From contig CALUTP010000015.1 in assembly GCA_944323725.1 (NCBI GenBank), positions 53,585 to 117,584 on the forward strand: a stretch of DNA of 64,000 nucleotides. The letters are read 5' to 3'. The DNA comes from Candidatus Gastranaerophilales bacterium. Its GTDB lineage: Bacteria; Cyanobacteriota; Vampirovibrionia; Gastranaerophilales; Gastranaerophilaceae. How positions within the stretch are numbered: position 1 is the first letter of the stretch; each line of letters starts with the position of its first letter. The translations under genes were made by a program, and so were the position numbers. Below the pieces are notes generated by a model. That model was not told where the DNA came from. It saw only the letters and a list, made by a program, of their open reading frames with translations, and ran no database searches. Positions 18,080-26,366 of this stretch are shown here, one piece after another.

Positions 18080-18853
18080 ATGGGGGGGGGGCAAACTAGT
18101 TTAAGCTCCTTATCCCGTATAAAGCCGTTAATATTTAGAGGTTTTACATTAGCAGAGGTTCTAATTACTCTTGGCATAATAGGTGTTGTTGCAGCAATGA
18201 CACTTCCAACTATTATTGCTGATTATAAAGAAAAAGTATTGGTGACACAGGTGAAAAAATCATACTCCCAATTACAAAATGCATTAAAAATGTATGCAGT
18301 CAAAAATGAATGTTCTGATTCAGGCTGTATCTCAGATGTAAACGGGACAAATGAGGATATAACAAGAAAACTATATGAGCAATTTAAAGGAGCAAAGTAT
18401 TGCGAAAGTAATAGTAAATTTGAACTGTGTAAAGGGTATGATATAAAAGGAAATACTCCACAAAATGATGGTACAGGAACGATTATAAACGCTGATGGTT
18501 TTTCTTTCCCTTTTTTTATAAGTTCTGATGGAGCAATTTATCAATTAAGACAAAGAAGTCAATGTATTACAACTTCAACATATAATAAGCGGGATGAAAA
18601 TGGTTTTTTTGTTGATGAGGATGGAGATGGTGTATATGATACGGTCACTACAATTTCGGATAGTTGCGCAAGATTATATTTTGATGCAAACGGTCCTTTA
18701 AAAGGTCCAAATCAATTTGGAGCTGATGTGTATAGATTAGATATAAGAAGTGATGGTAAATTATATATTTCAACGACTCAACTTTCTAAGACTTTGACAA
18801 CTGATAAGTTGTACTATACCCCACATAATTTAGGTGGAAAAATAGAAAAATAA
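18080..18853 (+). CDS. Type IV prepilin-like protein, possibly phase-OFF
   Basis: The frame as sequenced opens at ATG 18080 (257 residues), with only a weak, tightly spaced AAGGA before it. The prepilin signature RGFTLAEVLITLGIIGVVAA gives the expected peptidase site (G before F), glutamate at mature position 5, and a hydrophobic helix for filament assembly. The body holds several cysteines (NECSDSGCIS, AKYCESNSKFELC) and a tail typical of Gastranaerophilales pseudopilins (FPFFISSDGAIYQLRQ). The likely native start is ATG 18052, which is one base out of frame because of the 10-G tract at 18082-18091. Such a protein would be a surface pilin or a type II secretion pseudopilin. No pilus assembly genes are nearby. 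Confidence 0.8.
   Translation: MGGGQTSLSSLSRIKPLIFRGFTLAEVLITLGIIGVVAAMTLPTIIADYKEKVLVTQVKKSYSQLQNALKMYAVKNECSDSGCISDVNGTNEDITRKLYEQFKGAKYCESNSKFELCKGYDIKGNTPQNDGTGTIINADGFSFPFFISSDGAIYQLRQRSQCITTSTYNKRDENGFFVDEDGDGVYDTVTTISDSCARLYFDANGPLKGPNQFGADVYRLDIRSDGKLYISTTQLSKTLTTDKLYYTPHNLGGKIEK
18082..18091 (+). repeat. G10 homopolymer at the prepilin start
   Basis: Ten consecutive G lie between the best start codon (18052) and the prepilin body. A change to 9 or 12 G would restore the frame. The surrounding DNA is strongly AT-rich, so a chance run of this length is improbable. A sequencing or assembly length error cannot be excluded. Confidence 0.9.
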
Positions 18854-19029
18854 AGATACATGTTTTTTAATATGTTATTCATATTGAACTTTTTTTTTAC
18901 AGATGAGATTGAACTTATTATGAGCTTTCTTTTCTGTATTTTTAAGCGGTTTAAATATAAATACTTTAGATTTGTAATTATCTCATATTTTTATATGATA
19001 AATTTATTTCAATATTATATGAAAAGTTG

Positions 19030-19278
19030 ATGTGTTATTTTAATCGTTTTGTAATAATAAAAATGTTGCTGTTAAGCGTATTTTTTATAGGTGGTTTGAA
19101 TAATATGAATTTACATGAACAATGTTTGCTCCGTTATCTTAAAAATCCTGATGAGCTTTCTTATTCTACCGAAATATTGAAATTAAATAATTTTATTCTC
19201 GAAAAAAGATTTATTGTTAAAAATTTTGTTGCCAAATCTTCTAATATCACCTATACTGATAATATAGATTTGGGATAA
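19030..19278 (+). CDS. Small protein of unknown function ahead of the cyclase gene
   Basis: The reading frame has 82 residues if started at ATG 19030 (a TTG is adjacent at 19027). A hydrophobic stretch at residues 6-22 (FVIIKMLLLSVFFIGGL) could be a signal or anchor segment. A shorter start at ATG 19105 (MNLHEQCLLRYL), behind GGTGG, is also possible. It ends 7 bases before the CHASE2-GGDEF gene, which itself lacks a ribosome site, so translational coupling is plausible. No homology is recognised. Codon use is like that of its neighbours, but coding status is moderately uncertain. Confidence 0.45.
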   Translation: MCYFNRFVIIKMLLLSVFFIGGLNNMNLHEQCLLRYLKNPDELSYSTEILKLNNFILEKRFIVKNFVAKSSNITYTDNIDLG

Positions 19279-19285
19279 TTTTATT

Positions 19286-21070
19286 ATGCTTAAAAAAATA
19301 TTATATACAATTTGGTTTTTGTTATTTCTGGTTTTAATTTTTGCAACTGTTAAAAATGCAAATTTTAATGCTTTTATTAATGTTATTGAGAACAGAACTT
19401 TTGATTTAAGGCAGAATTTTATGATTAATGCTGGTGCTAAGTCTGTTAATAAAGATATTGTAATTGTTGCTGTTGATGAAGCCAGTTATGAGTATATTTT
19501 GGATAAATACGGTGAATGGCCGCTTTCAAGAGATATTTATGCTAAACTCGTTGATTATCTTGAAAGTAAAAATCCTAGAAGTATAGCTTTTGATTTAATG
19601 TTTGTAAAATCCTTTAAAAGCCGGCCAGAATCTGATAAAGCTTTAGTTGAAATATTTGGTAAGTATCAAAATGTTTATACTGCGATGAATTTAGATAATC
19701 AGCCAGAAGACCTGAGAGTTCCCCCAGTCCTTCCTGAAAAATTGAGTGTAAATGTTGAAAATCACTCTAAAAATATTGATTTTTCAAATTTGACTTTTAC
19801 TAATTGCAGATCTATTCTTCAAGAAATTTTAAATATTACTTCAAATATTGGTATGATAAATGTGGCAAGGGCAGATGACGGGATATTAAGAACAATGCCT
19901 ATTTTTGTTAAGTATTATGATAAATATTATCCCCAATTAGGTTTAAAAGTTGGTTTAGATTATATTAAGGCTGTTGAAAGGTATTCTCCAGATAAATTTA
20001 TTATTGATAATAAATCCAATTTACTCTTAGGCGATAGAAAAATATATCTTGATGAAAACGGAGGCGCTATCCTGAACTGGTATGGCTCTACTGCTACCTA
20101 TCAACATATACCTATATATAAACTTATTAAAGTTGTTAATGGTGAAATTAAGGATGAAGGTTTTGATTTCAATAATAAAATTATATATTTTGGAACTACT
20201 GCATCAAGTTTATTTGACATAAAAACCGTACCTGTAAGCAGAACTTATCCAGGTGTTGAAGTTCAGGCAACTTATGTGAATAATATTATTGATAATAATT
20301 TTATCAGAAAATTGGACAAGTCCTATACAATTTTAGCAGGTATTATATTAGCTATTATTACAGGTGTGATTGTTATGAAAGTAACATCTGCATTTGTTGC
20401 CTCTCTAGCCTCATTGTCCATATATGTTGTATATATTCTTGCTAGTTATTATGCTATGAAGTATGGAAATTTATGGTTAGAAATAGTTTATCCTCTTTTA
20501 TTAGCTGTTATAGCATTTATTTCAGCGTTTATTGTGAAGTATCTTATTAAATCAAGAGATTTTGAACAACAATATAGACTCGCTACTACAGATGGACTTA
20601 CTGATTTATATAATCACAGGTATTTCCAAGAGCAAATGCGTATGCAAATAGAAAATTCAAAGCGCTATGAAACTGAATTTTCTTTAATCATTTTAGATAT
20701 TGATTTCTTTAAAAAATTCAATGATACTTTTGGCCATCAAGCAGGGGATGCGGTGCTAAGGCAAGTTGCTCAGACTTTAAAACGTAATGTTCGTTCAACC
20801 GATATTGTCTGCAGGTATGGTGGTGAAGAAATGAGTATTATTCTTCCTAATACCGGAAAAAGTGTTGCTTATTCTACAGCTGAGAAAATTTGCAAACGTG
20901 TTTCTGATAATAAATTCAAACTTATTGGTGATAAGGAAGTTAATGTTACAATCAGTTTAGGTGTTTCAACATACCCATATGACGGGAATGCAGCATCTGA
21001 ACTTATTGAATCAGCAGATAAACGTCTTTATAATGCTAAAAATAATGGTAGAAATCAGGTTGGGCAGTAA
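19286..21070 (+). CDS. CHASE2-domain diguanylate cyclase (GGDEF)
   Basis: The protein has 594 residues. An N-terminal membrane segment (residues 5-22) leads to a large periplasmic CHASE2 sensor (IVIVAVDEASYEYI, GEWPLSRDIYAKLVDYL, FDIKTVPVSRTYPGVEVQAT). Two or three membrane segments follow at about 342-420, then a cytoplasmic GGDEF domain at 430-590. The catalytic loop is YGGEEMSI (GGEE at 512-515) with the product-inhibition I-site RSTD five residues upstream, so it should make c-di-GMP from GTP under feedback control. The signal sensed by CHASE2 is unknown. No EAL partner is present in the window. Confidence 0.92.
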   Translation: MLKKILYTIWFLLFLVLIFATVKNANFNAFINVIENRTFDLRQNFMINAGAKSVNKDIVIVAVDEASYEYILDKYGEWPLSRDIYAKLVDYLESKNPRSIAFDLMFVKSFKSRPESDKALVEIFGKYQNVYTAMNLDNQPEDLRVPPVLPEKLSVNVENHSKNIDFSNLTFTNCRSILQEILNITSNIGMINVARADDGILRTMPIFVKYYDKYYPQLGLKVGLDYIKAVERYSPDKFIIDNKSNLLLGDRKIYLDENGGAILNWYGSTATYQHIPIYKLIKVVNGEIKDEGFDFNNKIIYFGTTASSLFDIKTVPVSRTYPGVEVQATYVNNIIDNNFIRKLDKSYTILAGIILAIITGVIVMKVTSAFVASLASLSIYVVYILASYYAMKYGNLWLEIVYPLLLAVIAFISAFIVKYLIKSRDFEQQYRLATTDGLTDLYNHRYFQEQMRMQIENSKRYETEFSLIILDIDFFKKFNDTFGHQAGDAVLRQVAQTLKRNVRSTDIVCRYGGEEMSIILPNTGKSVAYSTAEKICKRVSDNKFKLIGDKEVNVTISLGVSTYPYDGNAASELIESADKRLYNAKNNGRNQVGQ

Positions 21071-21077
21071 AAATTTA

Positions 21078-22049
21078 TTAAACTGTAATACAATTCAGTT
21101 GTTCCAAAGTTTTTATTATAGTTGTGTAATTTTCTTCAGTTACAAGAATTGAGCGGATTTTTGCAGCATTTTTAATTCCCGCAATGTAGTATGGATAAAA
21201 TTTTCTAAAAAATTTAATACCTGCCCTTTCTCCTCTTAGTTTAATTTCTTCGTCAAGATGCCATTTTAGCATTAGGATTCTTTCATCTAGTGAAGGAGGG
21301 GGAAGTTTTATTCCTGTATGCAGGTAATTTTCAATTCTATAAAGTAATGTAGGATCTCCAAGCACTCCTCTGCCTATTGCTATCCCATCTGCACCAGATT
21401 GTTCCAAACATTGTTCAGCTGTTTCAATTGATACAATATCTCCATTTGCAAAGACTGGTATATCTACATTTTCTTTTAGTTTTTTTATCATTTTCCAGTC
21501 CGCATTACCTGAATATAATTGAGATCGAGTTCTCCCATGAATGGTTATAAATTCAGCTCCTGCCTTTTGCATTTTTTCTCCGAATTCTACAAAATTTAAT
21601 TCATCAAATGTGTAACCAAGACGAAATTTTACACTTACTGGTTTGTTGGTGCCGTCTTTTACAGCTTTTACTAAATCTGATGCAAGTTCTGGTGTAAGCA
21701 TAAGCGCACAGCCGTCTTGTCCTTTTACTACTTTATTTACGGGACATCCCATGTTAATATCAATCATATTGGCTATTGGGGTAAGATATTCTGCTGCTGC
21801 ACGCATTAAATGCGGTTTATGTCCGCTTATCTGGTAAGAAATAGGAGTGTGATTGTTATCCCTTTTTATAATATCTCCGCCTTTTACTTGTGCTAGAAAT
21901 TCTGAGCTAATCATTTCTGTTGTTAAAAGGCAGTTTTTAGAATATTTTCTAATAAGACTCCGTAGAACATAATCGGTAATTCCTGCCATAGGGGCAAGTG
22001 ATACTCTGCTTTGTATTAATTGTTGTACTTTTTCTTTATTTCTCTGCAT
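21078..22049 (-). CDS. dusB: tRNA-dihydrouridine synthase
   Basis: The protein has 323 residues. It is an FMN-dependent TIM-barrel enzyme reducing uridines in the D-loop of tRNA. Motifs are SLAPMAGITDYVLRSL, the catalytic cysteine in INMGCPVNKVVKGQDGCALM (Cys102), SVKFRLGY, FITIHGRTRSQLYSG, and the FMN phosphate site ADGIAIGRGVLGDP. The last 70 residues are the helical tRNA-binding domain. Length and motifs fit the DusB branch. Its start overlaps the end of the upstream TPR gene by 14 bases, so the two are probably co-transcribed. Confidence 0.95.
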   Translation of the reverse strand: MQRNKEKVQQLIQSRVSLAPMAGITDYVLRSLIRKYSKNCLLTTEMISSEFLAQVKGGDIIKRDNNHTPISYQISGHKPHLMRAAAEYLTPIANMIDINMGCPVNKVVKGQDGCALMLTPELASDLVKAVKDGTNKPVSVKFRLGYTFDELNFVEFGEKMQKAGAEFITIHGRTRSQLYSGNADWKMIKKLKENVDIPVFANGDIVSIETAEQCLEQSGADGIAIGRGVLGDPTLLYRIENYLHTGIKLPPPSLDERILMLKWHLDEEIKLRGERAGIKFFRKFYPYYIAGIKNAAKIRSILVTEENYTTIIKTLEQLNCITV

Positions 22050-24150
22050 ATTGTTTTAGTTCTTCAGCTCTTGACTTTGCATATTGTTTATACTCATCAT
22101 CCGGTACATTCGCAGCTGCATATTCTGTATAATATGAGTATGCTTCTTTGTATTTACCTAATGTATCATAATCTGAGGCTATCATGTAATTTAAAATTGT
22201 AAAATCAGAGGCATTTAAGTTAAGTGCTTTTTTAAAATCAGTGATGGCTTCATATAATTTTTTCTTTGCATCATATATCATGCCTCTATAATATAGTGCA
22301 TAAGCGTTTTGATTATTATAGGATAATACTTTATTAAGTAAGTCAAGACTTTCATCATATTTTTGTTCATCATAAAGTTTTATTGCATTATCTAGTGCTA
22401 TGCTATTATTTTGTTCTTTAATTGAAGCTAATAAATCTATAGCATTCTGGTTAGTTTTATTTAATGATACAGCTTTATTTAAGTAGCTTTCAGCTTCGCT
22501 ATAATTACCCATGTCAGAGTATAATGCTCCTATATAATAGGCTATATCTGTATCAGTTGGTTTTAGTTCTAGTGCTTTTTTGTAATATTCTATAGCATTA
22601 GGATAATCATCCAGATTCTGGTACGCTGAGGCTATTCCAAGCATAGAATCCACTGTCGCAGGCTGAATCTTCTGATACTCTGCTATAGCATTTTTATAAT
22701 CATTATTGTTAAAGAAGTCTGCAGCTTTATTTAGTTGGGTTCCGATTGCTTCGTCATTTATTGATTTTATTGCTGTTAAAATCTCTGAATTATTAGGAAA
22801 TTTTGTCTTTGCATTATTTAGTGTTGCAATAGCAGTATTAAAATCTTTCATTTGCCCTTGAGCTATAGCAAGGTTTGTATAAATTTCTCCTGTAGTATCT
22901 TTAGGTAAGACTTCTTTATATAAAAGAATGGCATCAGCAAGTTTACCTTCTTTGTGAAGTTTTAGGGCATAATCATATAACATGCCTGATGTATCTGCGC
23001 CATTTGAATTTTTCTTTACGTAATCTATAAATTGAGCTGTAGTCATTGTATTTTTAGCACTATTGAATAATTCATTTTGAGCTGCAGTATTCGCAGGATC
23101 CATCGCAAGAATTTTTTTATAAGTTTGCTGCGCTTCTTTATCTTGTCCTAAGGCAGCTTGGCACTGTGCTTTATACAGATTTGCATTGATATTATCTGGA
23201 TACAGTATTAATACTGAATCGTATGCTACAATTGCTGTTTTGTAATCACCTTTTTGCTGATATAGGGTTCCTACATTAATTCTGGTATTAATGTTAGAGG
23301 GATCAAGCTGTTCTGCTTTTTTATAATAAGCAAGAGCTTCATCAAGCTTCCCTTGCTTTTGAAGTATTGCTCCTAAATTAGATGTTAAGTCAGAGTCTGA
23401 GGGGTTTTGTTCTAGTTTTTTCTTATAAATTCTTTCTAATGAATATAATACATCTTTATTATCAGAACTTTTGGTTAAAATATAGTTGTATTCTTCAACA
23501 GCAGGTTCCTCTTGCCCTAATTTATCAAGCAATTTTGCATAGGCAAGTCTTAGTGAAATATCAGTTGGTGACACTGATATTGCTTTTCTATAGTATTCGG
23601 CTGCTTTAGGATCATTCCCTAGCAGTTTCATTATATCTCCGACTTGAGTATAGCTGTCTTTTATATTGCTCTTGTTTCCAAGAGCCTGATTAAATTCATA
23701 ACCAGCTGCTGCAAAATTTCCTTCAGCTCTTAGTTCTTTTGCTTTTGCAAATCTTGAATCAGGGCTTGTGTCAAATTTTGATATTGAAAGACATTTGCTT
23801 AAATTATTTTGAACTGGCCCTATCCCTTGAACTGAGTTTCTTGCCGCTTCAGCTGTAGGGTAATATTGCATATAAAATAGGGCACTCCGGTAATCATCAG
23901 CAGCTTTTTCCCAGTTTTTTTCATTATTTGCATAATATGCGCCTCGAGCAAGGTAGGAATTAATAAGGCCAATTCTAGCAGAATTGTCGAGATAATTAAT
24001 TCTTAGAGCATTTTTGAATTCAGTTATTGCTCCAGAATATTGATAGTTTGAAAGGTATTGCTGCCCTAAGTCAAAATGCTCTTTAAAGTCCGCAAATGCT
24101 GGATTTGATAGTATAAGAATACTTATTAGTACAATAGCTGATTTTTTCAT
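22036..24150 (-). CDS. Exported protein with many TPR repeats
   Basis: The protein has 704 residues. A signal peptide is visible (KKSAIVLISILILSNPAFA, probable cleavage after AFA at about residue 20). The rest is an almost unbroken TPR array, roughly 14-16 units across residues 25-690, for example GAILQKQGKLDEALAYYKKA and GALYSDMGNYSEAESYLNKA. A periplasmic or surface TPR scaffold is likely, with partner unknown. It is followed without a gap by dusB. It starts about 110 bases downstream of the terminator of a 54-residue gene on the same strand, so it has its own promoter. Confidence 0.85.
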   Translation of the reverse strand: MKKSAIVLISILILSNPAFADFKEHFDLGQQYLSNYQYSGAITEFKNALRINYLDNSARIGLINSYLARGAYYANNEKNWEKAADDYRSALFYMQYYPTAEAARNSVQGIGPVQNNLSKCLSISKFDTSPDSRFAKAKELRAEGNFAAAGYEFNQALGNKSNIKDSYTQVGDIMKLLGNDPKAAEYYRKAISVSPTDISLRLAYAKLLDKLGQEEPAVEEYNYILTKSSDNKDVLYSLERIYKKKLEQNPSDSDLTSNLGAILQKQGKLDEALAYYKKAEQLDPSNINTRINVGTLYQQKGDYKTAIVAYDSVLILYPDNINANLYKAQCQAALGQDKEAQQTYKKILAMDPANTAAQNELFNSAKNTMTTAQFIDYVKKNSNGADTSGMLYDYALKLHKEGKLADAILLYKEVLPKDTTGEIYTNLAIAQGQMKDFNTAIATLNNAKTKFPNNSEILTAIKSINDEAIGTQLNKAADFFNNNDYKNAIAEYQKIQPATVDSMLGIASAYQNLDDYPNAIEYYKKALELKPTDTDIAYYIGALYSDMGNYSEAESYLNKAVSLNKTNQNAIDLLASIKEQNNSIALDNAIKLYDEQKYDESLDLLNKVLSYNNQNAYALYYRGMIYDAKKKLYEAITDFKKALNLNASDFTILNYMIASDYDTLGKYKEAYSYYTEYAAANVPDDEYKQYAKSRAEELKQYAEK

Positions 24151-24259
24151 ATTTTATGCCCTCATTATCAACCCTTAATTATTCTAATACAATAATAACT
24201 CATTGTATATTTACATTGTACTAAACAGTTTTACAATTTAATATTTCGTAACTAATAAA

Positions 24260-24288
24260 AAAGGGTTAACTTTTTCAGTCAACCCTTT
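24260..24288 (-). terminator. Rho-independent terminator after the 54-residue gene
   Basis: The arms AAAGGGTT (24260-24267) and AACCCTTT (24281-24288) pair perfectly, and an inner ACT/AGT extends the stem across one mismatch. Read on the minus strand, the hairpin is followed by a run of U. It lies about 20 bases past the stop codon at 24309. Confidence 0.75.
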
Positions 24289-24308
24289 AAATTTTCTTTT
24301 CTTATTCG

Positions 24309-24473
24309 TTATTCAAAGTCAGCCTTTGATACGAATACTAAAAACTCATCAAACATTTGCTGAATTGGAATTTCCATTGAAATTGCCGAACATTCTCCAA
24401 GATTGCTTTCACTTTTTAATGTGTCCAGAATTTCCATTCCAATCATCTCTTCTTGCGGGGCTAATGTTTTCAT
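24309..24473 (-). CDS. Small acidic protein, 54 residues
   Basis: This short frame has a good ribosome site (AGGAG, 8 bases before ATG 24473) and its own terminator downstream. The translation begins MKTLAPQEEMIGMEILDTLK and ends DEFLVFVSKADFE. It is acidic, has one cysteine (GECSA) and no membrane segment, and is probably helical. The combination of ribosome site, clean frame, terminator and codon use supports a real gene. No family is recognised. Being a short monocistronic unit, it could be a regulator or a peptide-type product, but nothing in the sequence decides this. Confidence 0.65.
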   Translation of the reverse strand: MKTLAPQEEMIGMEILDTLKSESNLGECSAISMEIPIQQMFDEFLVFVSKADFE

Positions 24474-24709
24474 AAATCATACTCCTATTTGTTAAGTTTT
24501 CCGTCTTACATTTTACCTATCGGATTTTCATTGTTAAAACTTTAATGGGTGCTTTTATAGAAATATTCCTCTTTCCCTTATGTGGTATATATCTTGGGTA
24601 TATATAACTGGAATTAACATTTTGTTACAAAAATTTTTTTTCAAGTATATAGCGAAATTTCTATGGTTGTGCTAAGATTTTTTTGTAAATAAGTAAAGGA
24701 GATACAAAA

Positions 24710-25246
24710 ATAGCTAACGATAATAGAACAAAGGACAATAAAGATAAAGCAATTATGAATGAGCGTATCCGTTCAAAGGAAGTTCGTTTAATTGATGAAA
24801 ATGGTAATAATCATGGAATTATTGAAACAGCAAAAGCACTTAAAATGGCGTATGATGCAGATTTAGATTTAGTTTTAATTAGTCCTAATCAAGAGCCGCC
24901 TGTTGCTAAGATATTAAATTATGGCAAATATAAGTACGAATTAGAGAAAAAAGCTAAAGAAGCTAAGAAAAAACAGCATACAGTTGATGTAAAAGAAGTT
25001 AAAATAAGATATAAAATTGATACCCATGACTATCAAGTAAGAATTAAAAATATACAAAAATTTATTGCTCAAGGGAATAAAGTAAAAATTGTTATTATGA
25101 TGAGAGGTCGTGAAATGCAGCATTCGAACTTGGCCTTTGATTTAGCTAACCGTTTCGTAGAAGATTTAAAAGATGAACCGTTAGTGATTGAGAAAAAGCC
25201 TATGCTTGAGGGCAGGAACGTGACTTTATATCTTGGGCCACAGTAA
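24710..25246 (+). CDS. infC: Translation initiation factor IF-3, apparent AUA start
   Basis: The protein has 178 residues from the start chosen here. Both IF-3 domains are present: NERIRSKEVRLIDENGN at the N-terminus, the lysine-rich linker helix (YGKYKYELEKKAKEAKKKQH), and the C-domain (VKEVKIRYKIDTHDYQVRI, NKVKIVIMMRGREMQHSNLA). The first ATG in frame is at 24755, but no ribosome site precedes it. AAAGGAGAT at 24695-24703 points to an ATA codon at 24710-24712, 8 bases on, which gives the N-terminal tail of about 15 residues usual before NERIR. IF-3 rejects non-AUG starts, and infC in other bacteria (AUU in E. coli) uses this for autoregulation. The usual rpmI and rplT do not follow. Confidence 0.93.
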   Translation: MANDNRTKDNKDKAIMNERIRSKEVRLIDENGNNHGIIETAKALKMAYDADLDLVLISPNQEPPVAKILNYGKYKYELEKKAKEAKKKQHTVDVKEVKIRYKIDTHDYQVRIKNIQKFIAQGNKVKIVIMMRGREMQHSNLAFDLANRFVEDLKDEPLVIEKKPMLEGRNVTLYLGPQ

Positions 25247-25251
25247 TTTAA

Positions 25252-26163
25252 TTAGTTGCTTATCCCTCCAAGATCGACAATATAGTCACCAATAAAATTA
25301 TCAAAGCTTGTATCTATATGGTGTACATTGTGCTTTTTGAGCCAATCCATAAATGATATTCCTTCTTTTTTTATTGGAGTGTCAGGTGTTATATATTCAA
25401 CAAGTGTCCAGGCCCCTTTATAGCCATCAAAGTCTTTTAGTTCATCAATGTTATATATTTCACTATAGGATTTAGAATTATCTTCTACTTTTATGGATAT
25501 TGGATTCGCCATGTATAATTCTGGAATATTATTGATTTTTTCATTTTTAAGTTCTTGATACAATGCTAATTCTCCAAAAATGCTAAAACTAGAAATGTCT
25601 TCGGGCTTTTTATAAATTTTCATTGCAACAGGTTCTATATTTGGTTTGCTAAGCTTAAAAACATAGCTATTACAACCTTCCCCAATATATTCTAAATCAG
25701 TTTTATCATTTGGTAATATCAGGCTGGTTTTATTGTCGTGATAAAACTTAGCGTTGTCTCGTATTATATATGCTAGTGTATCAAGAGCTGCGGTCAGCTC
25801 TTTTATATTATTGTCTTTGAATATTTCTGGTACTTTTTTTATAATAAGAGTTTCAGTTTGTTTATTTTCTAATTTTTTTACGATTGCTGCAAATTTATAG
25901 GGAATTTCATCGCAGTTTGTTAAAAATAGGTCTGATTCGTAATCATTAAGTGAAGGATCTTTAGTGTATGCTCTAATTTGCCTATTTATGTAAGAATAGT
26001 TTTCCTTATCAAGTATGTCTGTATAATATATTCCACTAATAAAATCATTTTTTTCATGCTCAACTAAATTTTTATTTTTTTCATTTGGTATTAAAAGATT
26101 TTGGCTATTAAATGGAATTTTAGGCAATTTATATATATTCTGGCAGATATTACGTATTTTCAT
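25252..26163 (-). CDS. Small protein-kinase-like protein
   Basis: The protein has 303 residues from ATG 26163; an upstream TTG at 26181 is less likely, and neither has a clear ribosome site. The second half carries recognisable kinase landmarks: a glycine-loop-like IGEGCNSYVFKL, the lysine in VAMKIYK, a helix-C-like ELALYQEL, then HIDTSFDN spaced exactly like the HRDxxxxN catalytic loop, and VDLGG in the place of DFG. The region between lysine and catalytic loop is unusually short, and there is almost nothing after VDLGG, so the C-lobe is minimal. Residues 1-150 are of unknown type, beginning MKIRNICQNIYKLPKIPF. The kinase assignment is by motif only. Confidence 0.6.
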   Translation of the reverse strand: MKIRNICQNIYKLPKIPFNSQNLLIPNEKNKNLVEHEKNDFISGIYYTDILDKENYSYINRQIRAYTKDPSLNDYESDLFLTNCDEIPYKFAAIVKKLENKQTETLIIKKVPEIFKDNNIKELTAALDTLAYIIRDNAKFYHDNKTSLILPNDKTDLEYIGEGCNSYVFKLSKPNIEPVAMKIYKKPEDISSFSIFGELALYQELKNEKINNIPELYMANPISIKVEDNSKSYSEIYNIDELKDFDGYKGAWTLVEYITPDTPIKKEGISFMDWLKKHNVHHIDTSFDNFIGDYIVDLGGISN

Positions 26164-26223
26164 ATTATTACTAAATAACAAAAATAAAATTTTTTGATAT
26201 TATATTATAACTTTAATAATTTC

Positions 26224-26251
26224 TTGACTTGGAATATTCAGTAAATATAAT
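26224..26251 (+). promoter_or_regulatory. Promoter of the tRNA-Phe gene
   Basis: TTGACT (26224-26229) and TATAAT (26246-26251) are separated by 16 bases, close to the sigma-70 consensus. Transcription should start near 26258, about 36 bases before the mature tRNA. Confidence 0.75.
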
Positions 26252-26293
26252 AATAAATGTGACTGAAAAGTCCATGATAAAAAAATAATAAAT

Positions 26294-26366
26294 GCCGCGT
26301 TAGCTCAGTTGGTAGAGCAAGGGACTGAAAATCCCTGTGTCCTTGGTTCGATTCCGAGACGCGGCA
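26294..26366 (+). tRNA. tRNA-Phe (anticodon GAA)
   Basis: A complete cloverleaf of 73 bases is present: acceptor arms GCCGCGT and ACGCGGC, D-arm GCTC...GAGC with AGTTGGTA in the loop, anticodon stem AGGGA/TCCCT around the loop CTGAAAA (GAA), variable loop GTGTC, and T-arm CTTGG TTCGATT CCGAG. The discriminator base is A. CCA is not encoded. A T-rich stretch follows. Confidence 0.97.
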
